A stretch of DNA of 64,000 nucleotides, from positions 194,568-258,567 of the forward strand of contig RXJG01000002.1 of the NCBI GenBank assembly GCA_003963365.1, read 5' to 3'. Source of the stretch: Sphingobacteriales bacterium (lineage in GTDB: Bacteria; Bacteroidota; Bacteroidia; Chitinophagales; Chitinophagaceae). The notes under the pieces were generated by a model. The model was not told the DNA's origin, ran no database searches, and saw nothing but the letters and a program-made list of their open reading frames with translations. Both the position numbers and the translations under genes were made by a program. Shown piece after piece: positions 37,237 through 46,880 of this stretch; within the stretch, counting starts at the first letter, position 1, and every line of letters begins with the position of its first letter.

Positions 37237-38104
37237 ACCTGTCATACTGGTTACAGGAGCCAACGGGCAATTAGGAAAAGAACTGCAGGAACTTGCTCCA
37301 TTGTATCCCTCTTTTAAATTTATTTTTTTATCACGGGAAGATTTACCCATCCATCATTTTGAATTGGTAAGAAATTTCTTTGAGGCAACAAAGCCTGATT
37401 ACTGCATCAATTGTGCTGCTTATACTGGTGTTGATAAAGCAGAGTCAGAAAAGGAGTTGGCCTTCCAGGTAAATGGTGAAGCGGTGGGAGTGCTGGCAGC
37501 AGTATGCAAAAAGTTTGATACAAAGTTCATTCATATTTCAACTGACTATGTTTTTGATGGAACAGCTACCGTTCCTTACACAGAAACATCGGTAACCAGT
37601 CCTGTCAATTTATACGGGGCTTCCAAACTGGAAGGTGAAAAACAGGCGTTACATTATAATTCGGATTGCATCATCATACGCACCTCATGGGTGTACTCTT
37701 CCTATGGAAAGAATTTTGTAAAAACGATGTTGCGTTTGATGAATGAAAGAAATGAAGTGAAAGTAGTGGATGACCAGTTTGGCTCACCTACTTATGCCGG
37801 TGATTTAGCGGAAGCTATTCTAAATATTATTGCCAACTGCCAACTGTCATCTGCCAGCTTTGTTCCTGGCATATATCATTACAGTAACGACGGTGTAATC
37901 AGCTGGTATGATTTTGCGGTTGCCATTAAAGAAATAAGTAAGAGTAAGTGTGAAGTAATTGCAATTCCTACAACCGAATATCCTACTCCGGCTAAACGGC
38001 CACATTATTCCGTTTTTAATAAAGAAAAAATTATTCAAACTTTTCATTTGATAATTCCTCATTGGGAAGAAAGCCTGAAAAAGTGTTTAAGCAAATTGTT
38101 ATAA
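37226..38104 (+). CDS. rfbD: dTDP-4-dehydrorhamnose reductase
   Basis: 292 residues from a TTG at 37226, chosen because the conserved part begins at VILVTGANGQLGKEL; upstream codons are antisense-like and overlap rfbC. It completes dTDP-L-rhamnose. Motifs: NCAAYTGVDKAE, ISTDYVFDG, YGASKLEGE. Heptamer units (37830-37857) encode a loop ANCQLSSASF near residue 205. It overlaps rfbC by 11 bp and the convergent membrane-protein gene by 6 bp. Confidence 0.94.
   Translation: MKDKPVILVTGANGQLGKELQELAPLYPSFKFIFLSREDLPIHHFELVRNFFEATKPDYCINCAAYTGVDKAESEKELAFQVNGEAVGVLAAVCKKFDTKFIHISTDYVFDGTATVPYTETSVTSPVNLYGASKLEGEKQALHYNSDCIIIRTSWVYSSYGKNFVKTMLRLMNERNEVKVVDDQFGSPTYAGDLAEAILNIIANCQLSSASFVPGIYHYSNDGVISWYDFAVAIKEISKSKCEVIAIPTTEYPTPAKRPHYSVFNKEKIIQTFHLIIPHWEESLKKCLSKLL
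37830..37857. repeat. Half heptamer element inside rfbD
   Basis: Four units, TTGCCAA, CTGCCAA, CTGTCAT, CTGCCAG, identical in kind to the right arms in queE and waaA. No left arm. Confidence 0.75.
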
Positions 38105-38782
38105 CTGATTTTTATTTCTTTCTCTTATTTCTATTTCCTGTTTTCGCTGGGTCAGGCTTATCGCCCTTTCGTAATTAATAAATACTTCAAAGAAAATTTT
38201 TACCAGCACAAAAACCAGCATAAATATTTTTCCGGCACCAAAGGTTAAAAAGAAACCCCCCACTATTACCACAAACTGCTGTATAAAAATGCGGATATAA
38301 GGAGAAAACATCAGCAGCCCCATTGATGCCCGGCGAAATTCACCGCTGAAAATAAAATCAATGATCATCTTTAATCCGTATATACCAACAAAACCCCAAA
38401 GTAATGATCTCGTATAATTATCCATCAGTGATGGCAGAACAGTTAATGCTTTTATTGGATTCATGGTATCCGCAATTTTGCTGCTCCCTAAAAAGAACAT
38501 CAGCTGTATGGCAACAAAAAATCCATAATGTACGATGAAGAATAAGATAAAAAAGTAACCCGATACTTCTGTTCCTGTTTTTTCATCCCATACATCTTTT
38601 GGTTTTACCTGGGTTACAATCAGCATTTTTAAAATATTATATAAACCCACAATAATGCTTTCTGCACAATAGATCAGGAAAATTTGTTTAGGGTCCCATC
38701 CGTTGAAGAGAACGCCCCATAACGGAACGAGGTTAATGAGAATGGTGAAAATATCGGAGGTGGAAAGTTTTCTTTTAATCAT
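38099..38782 (-). CDS. DUF6498-type membrane protein
   Basis: 227 residues with about six hydrophobic segments. The start (LVPLWGVLFNGWDPKQIFLIYCAESIIVGLYNILKM) matches the DUF6498 family. Its function is unknown. Cytoplasmic tail is Arg/Lys-rich (RKQEIEIRERNKN). It converges on rfbD. Confidence 0.78.
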   Translation of the reverse strand: MIKRKLSTSDIFTILINLVPLWGVLFNGWDPKQIFLIYCAESIIVGLYNILKMLIVTQVKPKDVWDEKTGTEVSGYFFILFFIVHYGFFVAIQLMFFLGSSKIADTMNPIKALTVLPSLMDNYTRSLLWGFVGIYGLKMIIDFIFSGEFRRASMGLLMFSPYIRIFIQQFVVIVGGFFLTFGAGKIFMLVFVLVKIFFEVFINYERAISLTQRKQEIEIRERNKNQL

Positions 38783-38849
38783 AAAGCAATCAGCTTTCAG
38801 CCGTTAAAATAGTTAATTTCGGGCCAAATTTCTATACCCGCTTACACGT

Positions 38850-39785
38850 ATGAATAAATTTTCGATAGCAATACATGGTGGCGCCGGAACGATTCTTCAA
38901 TCTTTAATGACCCCAGAACTGGAAAAGGCATATAAAGATGGATTACAAACTGCTTTAGATGCCGGTTATGCAGTATTAAAAAATAACGGCTCTGCAATTG
39001 ATGCAGTATTGGCTGCTACTATTGAACTGGAAAATGATATTCTCTTTAATGCAGGCAAAGGTTCTGTATTTACCAATAAAGGTTTGCATGAAATGGATGC
39101 AGCTATCATGAGTGGTGTTGATCTTTCTGCCGGTGCAGTAGCGGGAGTTACTAATGTTAAAAATCCAATTGAATTAGCTTATCATGTAATGACTAATTCC
39201 AATCATGTGTTGTTATGCGGTAGTGGGGCTGATGATTTTGCTAAAGAACAAAATGTGCAATTGGCAAACGATGATTATTTCTTTTCGGAGTTTCGTTATA
39301 AACAATGGCAGGAAATTCGTGAATCGGATGGATATGCATTGGATCATTCAGTAACAGGAGCTGGTGAAAAGAAATTTGGAACAGTAGGAGCAGTGGCTTG
39401 TGATGCATTGGGTAATATTGCCGCAGCAACCAGTACGGGCGGTATGACAAATAAAAAATACGGAAGAGTGGGTGATAGTCCGTTGATTGGTTGTGGTACT
39501 TATGCTAACAATAAAACCTGTGCTGTTTCTGCAACCGGTCATGGTGAATTATTTATAAAGGCTGTGGCTGCTTATGATGTGAGTTGTTTGATGGAGTACA
39601 AGGGTTTGTCTTTACAGGATGCGATGAATATAGTAGTAAATGATAAACTGGTAAAAATAAATGGTGAGGGTGGAATGATTGGCGTGGATGCACAGGCAAA
39701 TATTGCTATGTTATTTAATTGTGAGGGAATGTACAGGGGGAGGAGAAATAATGAAGGAGTAAATGAAGTAGCGATATACAAGTAA
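38850..39785 (+). CDS. Isoaspartyl peptidase/plant-type L-asparaginase
   Basis: 311 residues. An Ntn-hydrolase that cleaves itself before the catalytic Thr, here T178 in FGTVGAVACD, and then hydrolyses isoaspartyl peptides or asparagine. AIHGGAGTI at the N-terminus and STGGMTNKKYGRVGDSPLIG are diagnostic. No signal peptide, so cytosolic. ispD follows with an 18-bp gap. Confidence 0.94.
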   Translation: MNKFSIAIHGGAGTILQSLMTPELEKAYKDGLQTALDAGYAVLKNNGSAIDAVLAATIELENDILFNAGKGSVFTNKGLHEMDAAIMSGVDLSAGAVAGVTNVKNPIELAYHVMTNSNHVLLCGSGADDFAKEQNVQLANDDYFFSEFRYKQWQEIRESDGYALDHSVTGAGEKKFGTVGAVACDALGNIAAATSTGGMTNKKYGRVGDSPLIGCGTYANNKTCAVSATGHGELFIKAVAAYDVSCLMEYKGLSLQDAMNIVVNDKLVKINGEGGMIGVDAQANIAMLFNCEGMYRGRRNNEGVNEVAIYK

Positions 39786-39802
39786 AAAAGTAAAAATTCA
39801 AA

Positions 39803-40474
39803 ATGAAGAAATACGCTGTAATTGTAGCTGGTGGAACAGGAACAAGAATGGGAAAAGAAATTCCCAAACAATTTTTATTGCTGAAGGGAAAACCTGTTTT
39901 ATATTATACTATCCATACTTTTTTAAAAGCATTTACTGATCTTGAAGTAATCTTAGTATTGCCGTTGGAATATATTGATATGGGCAATGAGATTATTGAC
40001 GCTTATTTTGATAAGAAACGAATTAAAGTGATAGCGGGAGGCGAAACCCGGTTTCATTCAGTAAAGAATGGATTGAGTTTGATAGAAGAAGAAGGAATTG
40101 TTTTTGTACACGATGGGGTAAGGTGCCTGGTAACTGCTGATTTGATCAAACGTTGCTATGCCCAGGCAAAAGAGGAGGGTAGTGCGGTGCCGGCAATTGC
40201 CTGTAATGATTCTGTTCGGCTGATTACAGCAGATAGCAACCGTTTATTAGAGAGAAGCAATATCCGGTTGATACAAACGCCACAAACTTTTCACAGTAAA
40301 ATTTTAATTCCTGCATTTAATATTGATTATAAAGAACGCTTTACCGATGAAGCGAATGTGGTGGAAGCATTTGGAATGGCAATTAATTTAGTTGAGGGTG
40401 AAGAGACAAATATTAAGATAACGAGACCGCTGGATTTATTTATTGCAGAGAAAATAATGGAAGAGAAGAAATGA
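39803..40474 (+). CDS. ispD: 2-C-methyl-D-erythritol 4-phosphate cytidylyltransferase
   Basis: 223 residues. It activates MEP with CTP in the non-mevalonate isoprenoid pathway. AGGTGTRMGKEIPKQF near residue 9, VFVHDGVRCLVT, IRLIQTPQTFHS and TDEANVVEAFG. The neighbouring isoprenoid genes are elsewhere. It converges on the GNAT gene with a 1-bp gap. Confidence 0.95.
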   Translation: MKKYAVIVAGGTGTRMGKEIPKQFLLLKGKPVLYYTIHTFLKAFTDLEVILVLPLEYIDMGNEIIDAYFDKKRIKVIAGGETRFHSVKNGLSLIEEEGIVFVHDGVRCLVTADLIKRCYAQAKEEGSAVPAIACNDSVRLITADSNRLLERSNIRLIQTPQTFHSKILIPAFNIDYKERFTDEANVVEAFGMAINLVEGEETNIKITRPLDLFIAEKIMEEKK

Positions 40475-40475
40475 T

Positions 40476-41387
40476 TTAATTTTTCATCCATCTCAGTAAT
40501 TTGGGTAGCCGGTTAAGTTTTATTGCTCCGTATTTTTCTTCTGCAGCACCAAAGCTGGAATAAAAGAACGCAAGATTCCGGATATCACTTCCTTCAAAAT
40601 CTAATAACAATTCTTTGCCTGCATGGTCCTTAATAAATGCATTGATGAGGTGGTGAGAGGCACCAACTGTTTTTCCGTTTGGATGATTGCCGGCTAAAAT
40701 ATAATAGGCTCTTTTATGACTGAAAAAGAAAACACAGGAAGCCAGCAATTCTTTTTGTGATGAATAAATGGCATAGTTGGTTGCCATTCCTTTCCCCTGT
40801 AAAATTTTATAGAGCTCTGAAAAATCATTGTAATCTTCTTCTTCTATTGGCGAAACGGCTTGTAATATTTCTCTTGATAAAACAAGTATTTCCGTTAGTG
40901 GGATATTCTTTTCTACAGTACAACCTAATGATTCGGCCTTTTTAATATTTCGTTTAATATTTGTATTGAAGTTGGTATAAAGTTCTTCGTATGACTTATT
41001 GAGATCAAGCACATAATTCATTCGTTCATATAAACCAAACTCCGGGAGCAAAAAATTGTTGCTATGGTTTAAGCTGATGTCCCAGTATTTGAATTTAGCC
41101 GGAACAGATTGCAGAAAATTTTCCAGTAAATCACGGGTGATTTTTTTATTTGAAAATATTCCCAGTGAAGCGCAGAAGAATGGTTGATACAAATAATAAA
41201 TGTTATACTTCTTCCCCCAGGTTAAAGGCATTACTGTTTCATAGTCATTCAATATTAAGGCATCCCAATTATCGGCCAGCTCATCTAAGTAAAATGAATA
41301 AGCATACACCAATCCATTCGCAGAACGGGTAATGCAATCATCCCATTTTTGCTTATTGATCTTTTGGTATGGAACATATTCAATCAC
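40476..41387 (-). CDS. FemAB-like GNAT acyltransferase
   Basis: 303 residues with a double-GNAT, FemAB/Acetyltransf_6-like pattern: FNTNIKRNIKKAESLGCTVE in the middle and GASHHLINAFIKDHAGKELLLDFEGSDI, FYSSFGAAEEKYGAI near the end. Family members move acyl or aminoacyl groups to peptidoglycan or other envelope molecules. The substrate here is unknown. It begins 2 bp after the M1 peptidase stop and is presumably in its operon. Confidence 0.78.
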   Translation of the reverse strand: MIEYVPYQKINKQKWDDCITRSANGLVYAYSFYLDELADNWDALILNDYETVMPLTWGKKYNIYYLYQPFFCASLGIFSNKKITRDLLENFLQSVPAKFKYWDISLNHSNNFLLPEFGLYERMNYVLDLNKSYEELYTNFNTNIKRNIKKAESLGCTVEKNIPLTEILVLSREILQAVSPIEEEDYNDFSELYKILQGKGMATNYAIYSSQKELLASCVFFFSHKRAYYILAGNHPNGKTVGASHHLINAFIKDHAGKELLLDFEGSDIRNLAFFYSSFGAAEEKYGAIKLNRLPKLLRWMKN

Positions 41388-41389
41388 TC

Positions 41390-44326
41390 TTAAAAGATAA
41401 TATTGTGAACCGGGTTTGGCAAACGCATATTTTGCAAATCGATGCTAAATGAAATATTACGGAAGAACTTAGTATCTGGTTTATAAGATTTGAAATAATC
41501 ACTATATACTTTACTGTATAATAGCGGTACATAAATATTCAGTGTATTCTTAAACAACGATAACTGTAAGCCGGCATCAAATAAGAATTTGGTAGTTCCT
41601 GCATCTTTTTTCCATGCAGCTGCATTGGTACCTATATCTAAAAATGCTTTTAATGGAATTTTTACCGGCAATATGCTTAACGGATTTATACTGTTGGGAA
41701 CAGAGGTAGTAAAGTTAGCTGCCATTAACCAGTCATCTGAACGACCGGCTCTGTCTGCTAATAAATCTGTACCAACTTTAAAACCTCCGTCTCTGATTAT
41801 CATCTGCTGACTTTTCCAAAACCGTTGCTCTGTTCTTCCAATAAAATAATTGCTGTAAGTATAATCATCTTCACCTCTTGCGCCACTCATATTGAAATGA
41901 TACTGGTAAGTTTCAAATGGATTTTCTACTTTGTTGCCAGTGTAAAAAAACTTGCCTGCAAAGAATCGGACATTAGCGCCTCCGCTCTTTGAATAATTAA
42001 AGAAATAATTTCCGGTGAAAGCAGTGCGGACAAATCCTTTGCCCTGGTCAATTTGTAATTCAGCATTATAAGGATATAATGCTCTCGAATTTTCAATAAC
42101 GATTTTTAGCTGGTTTACATATCTTGATGATGTTATTTTACTCGCATTATTGTACACCGAAGTGTCCGCCGGATTACCGGGAGTAATAACAGTATCTGAT
42201 TTAAAACGGAGTGACCCTTCGTTGATCAAAAAGGTTTTCCACTGAATATATTTTCGCATAGTACTATGCGCATCTTTTTCTTTTATGGTTAACCGGAAGC
42301 CGGGAACAATTTTTGTGAAACCGATATGTAGTTGTTTTCTATAGTCATCCGTAAAATTCCTGGTAGTAAATTTTGATGCCGCTACAAATATTTCAGCTTT
42401 ATCAAATGTTGAATGCGGAAACCAGCGATAACTTAATCTTCCCAATCCACTTAATGTTTTAGCACCAGTTGAATACATGGGTGCCAGCAAATAACGAAAA
42501 TTTCCTGTTGGCGGAATATAGTTAGTGATAGCAACACCAATCATTGCCTTATCGTAACTGTTTACTCCCACAACGGGACTAATAAAAACAGCTTTATTAC
42601 CGGTCTTTAAAAAGGTTTCCATTTTTTTAACGGCACCCGGTAACACATAGACTTCTGTTTTAGTAACTGCTTTTTGAGGTAATGGCCCTTTCTTTTTTTG
42701 TAAAGCAAATAAGTTGTCTAAATTTTTCCCGCTTACTTCTTCCATCACCTGTTTAAAATCTTCGGGCTGCGGATGTTTGAATTGAAAGCGTTTATAATAT
42801 TCCTGCATGGCTTTGTCAAAAACTGTTGTGCCTATTTCATTTTCGAGCAACTGCATCCATTTATCAGTTTTATAATAAGCAATTATATCATCATTAATGG
42901 AGGTGAAACTTTCTGCTGTGGTTTCAATCGGCTGATCCAGGTGTTCTGCTTCTTCAATAGCCAGTACCCTTTCTTTCATTATTTCCGGGTCTTCCTTTTT
43001 ATTAAGCTCTCTTTCGTACCGGCCATCGTAATAAGAGTTTATTCCTTCATCCATCCATGGATGTATTCTTTCATTACTACCCAATATCCCCTGGAACCAG
43101 TTGTGCCCAACCTCATGTTCAATCACTCTTTCCAGCGATGATTCTTCCATAATGGGTGAAATAGAAGTGATGGTTGGATATTCCATTCCTCCTTCAAACC
43201 CCATTTTTGCCATTACAACGGATATGGTGTTGTAAGGATATTCTCCTACCCAGTTTGAGCGGCTGCGAATTGATTTTTTAATAAACGTAATTGCTTTTGA
43301 CCATGTTTCAGCAGCTGAATTATGATAAAAAGCATATGCTTCCATAATTCTTCCGGAAGCCAGCTGTATGGTATCATGTGCTACAATAAAACGTTTGTCA
43401 GCAAACCAGGCAAAATCGGATACGTTATTTTGTGTATAGATTAATGTCTTTAGTGGTTGAATACTGGTTGCTGGTTGCTGGTTGTTTGTTACTGGTTGTT
43501 TGTTACTGCCCGCCCGGGTGACCCGGTCAGGCGGGGTTGCTGTTTTTTTATTGTTGCTGTTGACCGGCTTTTTGATTGTTACTGGTTTTTTGCCGGCAGT
43601 TTGTGGCTTAAAGCTTGCAGCTTCTTTATAACTGCTTCTGTTCAGGAGCCATATTTTTTCATCTTCATTTTGTAATTCACCGGTGGCGGCCACTGCATAA
43701 TTTTGGGGAAGGGTAATCTTTACTTCATAATTACCAAACTCATTATAAAATTCTCCCTGGTCAAGGTAAGGCATAATATGCCATCCGCTTTTATCATACA
43801 CTGCAGGTTTAGGATACCATTGCGTTATTTGGTATGATTGACCGGTATGACCACCTCTTGAAAAATTCTTTGGCAGCTTTACGTGAAATGGCGTGGTTAT
43901 TTCAACAGTATTACCGGGCAATAGTGGTTGTTGTAAAATTATTTTAACAGCATCAATATAATTGGGATGGTCTTCCGTTTTTAATGATATTTCGTTAATA
44001 CGAAAATCAAGCCGGTTAATGTAGCCACGATCTTCCCTGTCGGAGAAATAAAAATCAGTCCGGCCAATTTGTAATAGCTGCTCACTAAAAGCGGTACGGT
44101 CATTTTTATAAGCATTAGGCCAAAGGTGAAACCAGATATACGTTAAAGTATCGGGTGAATGATTGGTGTATTGAATTTTTTCAAAGCCATCTAATGTATG
44201 ATCCTTATCGTTAAGTGCAACATCTATCTTGAAATTAACCTGTTGCTGCCAGTAAGAAGATTGTTGACTGTTGACAGATGACAGTAAGCACAGAATGCAG
44301 ATAAGCAGGGTTAGTGGCTTTTTCAA
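41390..44326 (-). CDS. M1-family zinc metallopeptidase with large C-terminal barrel-like region
   Basis: 978 residues, exported (signal about 1-20). The gluzincin active site is HEVGHNWF near residue 400 with the downstream Glu in WMDEGINSYYDG, spaced as in M1 aminopeptidases. The beta domain (about 25-230) precedes it. After the helical part, from about 600 on, the sequence is strand-rich and ends in PNPVHNIIF, suggesting an outer-membrane-associated beta region. A 55-residue basic, Pro/Thr/Asn-rich insert (about 245-300) is encoded by heptamers and a GC palindrome (43464-43535). Confidence 0.88.
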   Translation of the reverse strand: MKKPLTLLICILCLLSSVNSQQSSYWQQQVNFKIDVALNDKDHTLDGFEKIQYTNHSPDTLTYIWFHLWPNAYKNDRTAFSEQLLQIGRTDFYFSDREDRGYINRLDFRINEISLKTEDHPNYIDAVKIILQQPLLPGNTVEITTPFHVKLPKNFSRGGHTGQSYQITQWYPKPAVYDKSGWHIMPYLDQGEFYNEFGNYEVKITLPQNYAVAATGELQNEDEKIWLLNRSSYKEAASFKPQTAGKKPVTIKKPVNSNNKKTATPPDRVTRAGSNKQPVTNNQQPATSIQPLKTLIYTQNNVSDFAWFADKRFIVAHDTIQLASGRIMEAYAFYHNSAAETWSKAITFIKKSIRSRSNWVGEYPYNTISVVMAKMGFEGGMEYPTITSISPIMEESSLERVIEHEVGHNWFQGILGSNERIHPWMDEGINSYYDGRYERELNKKEDPEIMKERVLAIEEAEHLDQPIETTAESFTSINDDIIAYYKTDKWMQLLENEIGTTVFDKAMQEYYKRFQFKHPQPEDFKQVMEEVSGKNLDNLFALQKKKGPLPQKAVTKTEVYVLPGAVKKMETFLKTGNKAVFISPVVGVNSYDKAMIGVAITNYIPPTGNFRYLLAPMYSTGAKTLSGLGRLSYRWFPHSTFDKAEIFVAASKFTTRNFTDDYRKQLHIGFTKIVPGFRLTIKEKDAHSTMRKYIQWKTFLINEGSLRFKSDTVITPGNPADTSVYNNASKITSSRYVNQLKIVIENSRALYPYNAELQIDQGKGFVRTAFTGNYFFNYSKSGGANVRFFAGKFFYTGNKVENPFETYQYHFNMSGARGEDDYTYSNYFIGRTEQRFWKSQQMIIRDGGFKVGTDLLADRAGRSDDWLMAANFTTSVPNSINPLSILPVKIPLKAFLDIGTNAAAWKKDAGTTKFLFDAGLQLSLFKNTLNIYVPLLYSKVYSDYFKSYKPDTKFFRNISFSIDLQNMRLPNPVHNIIF
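43464..43535. repeat. Heptamer array plus GC palindrome inside the M1 peptidase gene
   Basis: Six heptamers at 43464-43505: CTGGTTG three times, TTTGTTA, CTGGTTG, TTTGTTA. Then a GC-rich palindrome at 43509-43535, with outer arms CCCGCC/GGCGGG. It stays in frame and encodes low-complexity sequence. Confidence 0.75.
44263..44283. repeat. Three heptamers at the M1 signal-peptide cleavage region
   Basis: GTTGACT, GTTGACA, GATGACA, antisense to the codons for the end of the M1 peptidase signal peptide (LLSSVNSQQSS). Confidence 0.65.
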
Positions 44327-44391
44327 ACGCTGGAATTTGATTCAAATTTAAACGAAAAACTGCTGGCATTATTACCCGGGGGTGAGGAGAA

Positions 44392-45810
44392 TTATTTGCC
44401 TTTGCCGGAGAAAATAATACGCAGGGTGTGAATCATGATTTTAAAATCGAGGGCCAGTGAGATATTTTCAATATAAACAAGATCATACTTCATACGTTCC
44501 AGCATTTCTTCCACATTTTCTGCATAGCCAAACTTAACCATGCCCCATGAAGTTAAACCCGGTTTTACTTTTAGCAAATAGCGGTATACAGGCTGTTGTT
44601 TAATTATCTGTTCTACATAATAACTTCGTTCCGGTCTCGGCCCCACCAGGCTCATTTCGCCAATGAGAATATTCCAGAACTGCGGCAGTTCATCCAGTCT
44701 CCATTTACGCATTACTTTACCCCATTTGGTAATACGGGGATCGTTATGCGATGATAAAGCCGGACCATCTTTTTCAGCATCCACTATCATTGACCGGAAT
44801 TTGTAAATATGAAATGGTTTGCTTTTGTAACCCATTCTTTCCTGCGAAAATAGTACCGGTCCTGCAGACGAAAGTTTCACCCTGATAGCGGTATATAAAA
44901 GTAAAGGCGATAATATTACCAACCCGGTTAGGGAAACCACAATATCCAGCAGACGTTTAATGTTTTGCTGCCATTCCGGCATCGGTCCCATATTCAGGTC
45001 AATCAATGCTTCGCCCATTACATTACTGGTGCGTACAGAGCCGGAAAGAATATCAATGGTATTAGGAATAATTTTTACTTCCACGTCTATTTCACTCAGT
45101 TCATTAATGATTTCTTCCAGCTTATCGGTTTCTTTCTTTTCAATAGCTACCAATACCTGGTCAACCCCGTATTCTGTAATAGCCGATTTTAAATTTTCCA
45201 GTGATCCTAATGGCTTCAAATACTTAGTGAGCCCGTTCACACCATTTTTATCCGGGTAAAGAAAACCAACTAAACGAAACCCTAAATCCCCTTTATTACG
45301 GGTAAGCTCTTTATACAGCGAAATGGCATTATGGTTGGAACCTATGATGATGGTATTGATCCAGACTTTTCCTTGTATTAATTGCCTTTTTACAATCGTT
45401 AAAATAAGCCAGCGTAAAAACCAGGTGAGGATGAATTGTACCAGGAACAGCAAGGCCATTTCTTTATAATAAAAAGTATAATTGCTGATTTTGTCATCTG
45501 GTATAAGGAGGAAGAAAAATAACACCAGGCAGCCGATCATAACGTTGATAAAGGTTAGGGTGAATTCCTGCAGCCTTGATTTACGGTAAGGATCTTTATA
45601 GGTTCCGGAGAGATGGTACAGGATGATCCATCCAAAAGGAATAAGTAAGACACCCTGCCAGAAAGTTTTATTGATATGACTGTTTAAAAAACCGGAGGGC
45701 TCCGTTAATAAATAGTTGCGCAGTAAAAAAAAAGTGGCCCATGCAACAGCCGCACTGAAATAATCAGCTACAACGTACCACCCTATATGTATACGAGATC
45801 CGGATTGCAT
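44392..45810 (-). CDS. Undecaprenyl-phosphate sugar-1-phosphate transferase (WcaJ-like)
   Basis: 472 residues. Four or five N-terminal membrane segments, a CoA_binding_3-type domain (about 140-250), and a C-terminal bacterial sugar transferase domain with [44 protein letters not shown] and VKPGLTSW. It loads the first sugar phosphate onto the lipid carrier for exopolysaccharide or O-antigen, at the inner membrane. It lies 11 bp after the Gfo/Idh gene. Glycosyltransferases and Wzx/Wzy are not present nearby. Confidence 0.93.
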   Translation of the reverse strand: MQSGSRIHIGWYVVADYFSAAVAWATFFLLRNYLLTEPSGFLNSHINKTFWQGVLLIPFGWIILYHLSGTYKDPYRKSRLQEFTLTFINVMIGCLVLFFFLLIPDDKISNYTFYYKEMALLFLVQFILTWFLRWLILTIVKRQLIQGKVWINTIIIGSNHNAISLYKELTRNKGDLGFRLVGFLYPDKNGVNGLTKYLKPLGSLENLKSAITEYGVDQVLVAIEKKETDKLEEIINELSEIDVEVKIIPNTIDILSGSVRTSNVMGEALIDLNMGPMPEWQQNIKRLLDIVVSLTGLVILSPLLLYTAIRVKLSSAGPVLFSQERMGYKSKPFHIYKFRSMIVDAEKDGPALSSHNDPRITKWGKVMRKWRLDELPQFWNILIGEMSLVGPRPERSYYVEQIIKQQPVYRYLLKVKPGLTSWGMVKFGYAENVEEMLERMKYDLVYIENISLALDFKIMIHTLRIIFSGKGK

Positions 45811-45821
45811 GTGTTAATTAG

Positions 45822-46796
45822 TTAAATGGTATGTGTTCCCCGCTGAATTTTATGCAGAATCTGGTGGGCTATGTCCATTGCTCTTAACCCGGCCACCTCA
45901 TTTACAGGCGTGGGGGTGTTATGTACAACAGCATCCCTGAACTGCTCCAGTTCCATTTTAATGGCATTTACTTCTTTAATTACCGGGTTTGCTATAGCTA
46001 AGGTTTTTTTACCATTTGGGGTTTCAATATCAAAAGTGAAATTGGTTGTGTCTTCCGGTGTTTTCATTTTAATAATTTCGGTTTTCTTTTCCAGGAAATC
46101 AATTCCTATATAGGCATCCCGCTGAAACAAACGGATCTTCCGCATTTTTTTCATGCTGATGCGGCTGCTGGTTAAGTTAGCAACACAGCCATTGTCAAAC
46201 TCTATTCTTACGTTAGCAATATCCGGGGTATCTGTTATCACGGCCACGCCATTGGCTGAAATATTTTTTACATCACTGTTGATTAAACTTAAAATGATGT
46301 CAATATCGTGTATCATCAAATCCAGTATTACACTTACCTCCGTACCTCTGGGATTAAATTGTGCCAGCCGGTGCACCTCAATAAACATCGGGTTCACCGC
46401 AACTCCCTGCAGTGCTAAAAAAGCCGGGTTAAATCTTTCTACATGGCCTACCTGCAGTTTAACTCCTGCTTCTTTTACCAGTTTTACAATTTCTCTTCCC
46501 TCATCCATGGTATTAGCCATAGGTTTTTCCACAAAAACATGTTTGCCTTTACGGATGGCTTCTTTACACAATTCAAAATGATAATTAGTGGGGGCCACAA
46601 TATCAGCCGCATCAATTTTATCGAGTAAAGCTTCAGCTGTATTATATCGCCTGAGCTGGTATTTTTCAATCACATCCTTTGCAGTGGTGTCATTAGGGTC
46701 GTAAAAGCCTGCTAATTCCACACCGGCCATATCTTTCCAGTTATTTAAATGAAATTTACCAAGATGACCTACACCAAATACACCAACTTTCAGCAT
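45822..46796 (-). CDS. Gfo/Idh/MocA-family oxidoreductase
   Basis: 324 residues. GVGHLGKFHLNNW Rossmann start, EKPMANTMDEG with the conserved EKP Lys, and HDIDIILSLI. It probably acts on a nucleotide sugar or sugar, by its pairing with the sugar transferase. First gene of a two-gene operon. Confidence 0.92.
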   Translation of the reverse strand: MLKVGVFGVGHLGKFHLNNWKDMAGVELAGFYDPNDTTAKDVIEKYQLRRYNTAEALLDKIDAADIVAPTNYHFELCKEAIRKGKHVFVEKPMANTMDEGREIVKLVKEAGVKLQVGHVERFNPAFLALQGVAVNPMFIEVHRLAQFNPRGTEVSVILDLMIHDIDIILSLINSDVKNISANGVAVITDTPDIANVRIEFDNGCVANLTSSRISMKKMRKIRLFQRDAYIGIDFLEKKTEIIKMKTPEDTTNFTFDIETPNGKKTLAIANPVIKEVNAIKMELEQFRDAVVHNTPTPVNEVAGLRAMDIAHQILHKIQRGTHTI

Positions 46797-46880
46797 ACAG
46801 AAGTTTTGTATATCAAATATAAGGATACCATAATAAGGCAGTTAATTTATTTGCGGGAAATATAATTCAGCAAACCGGGT

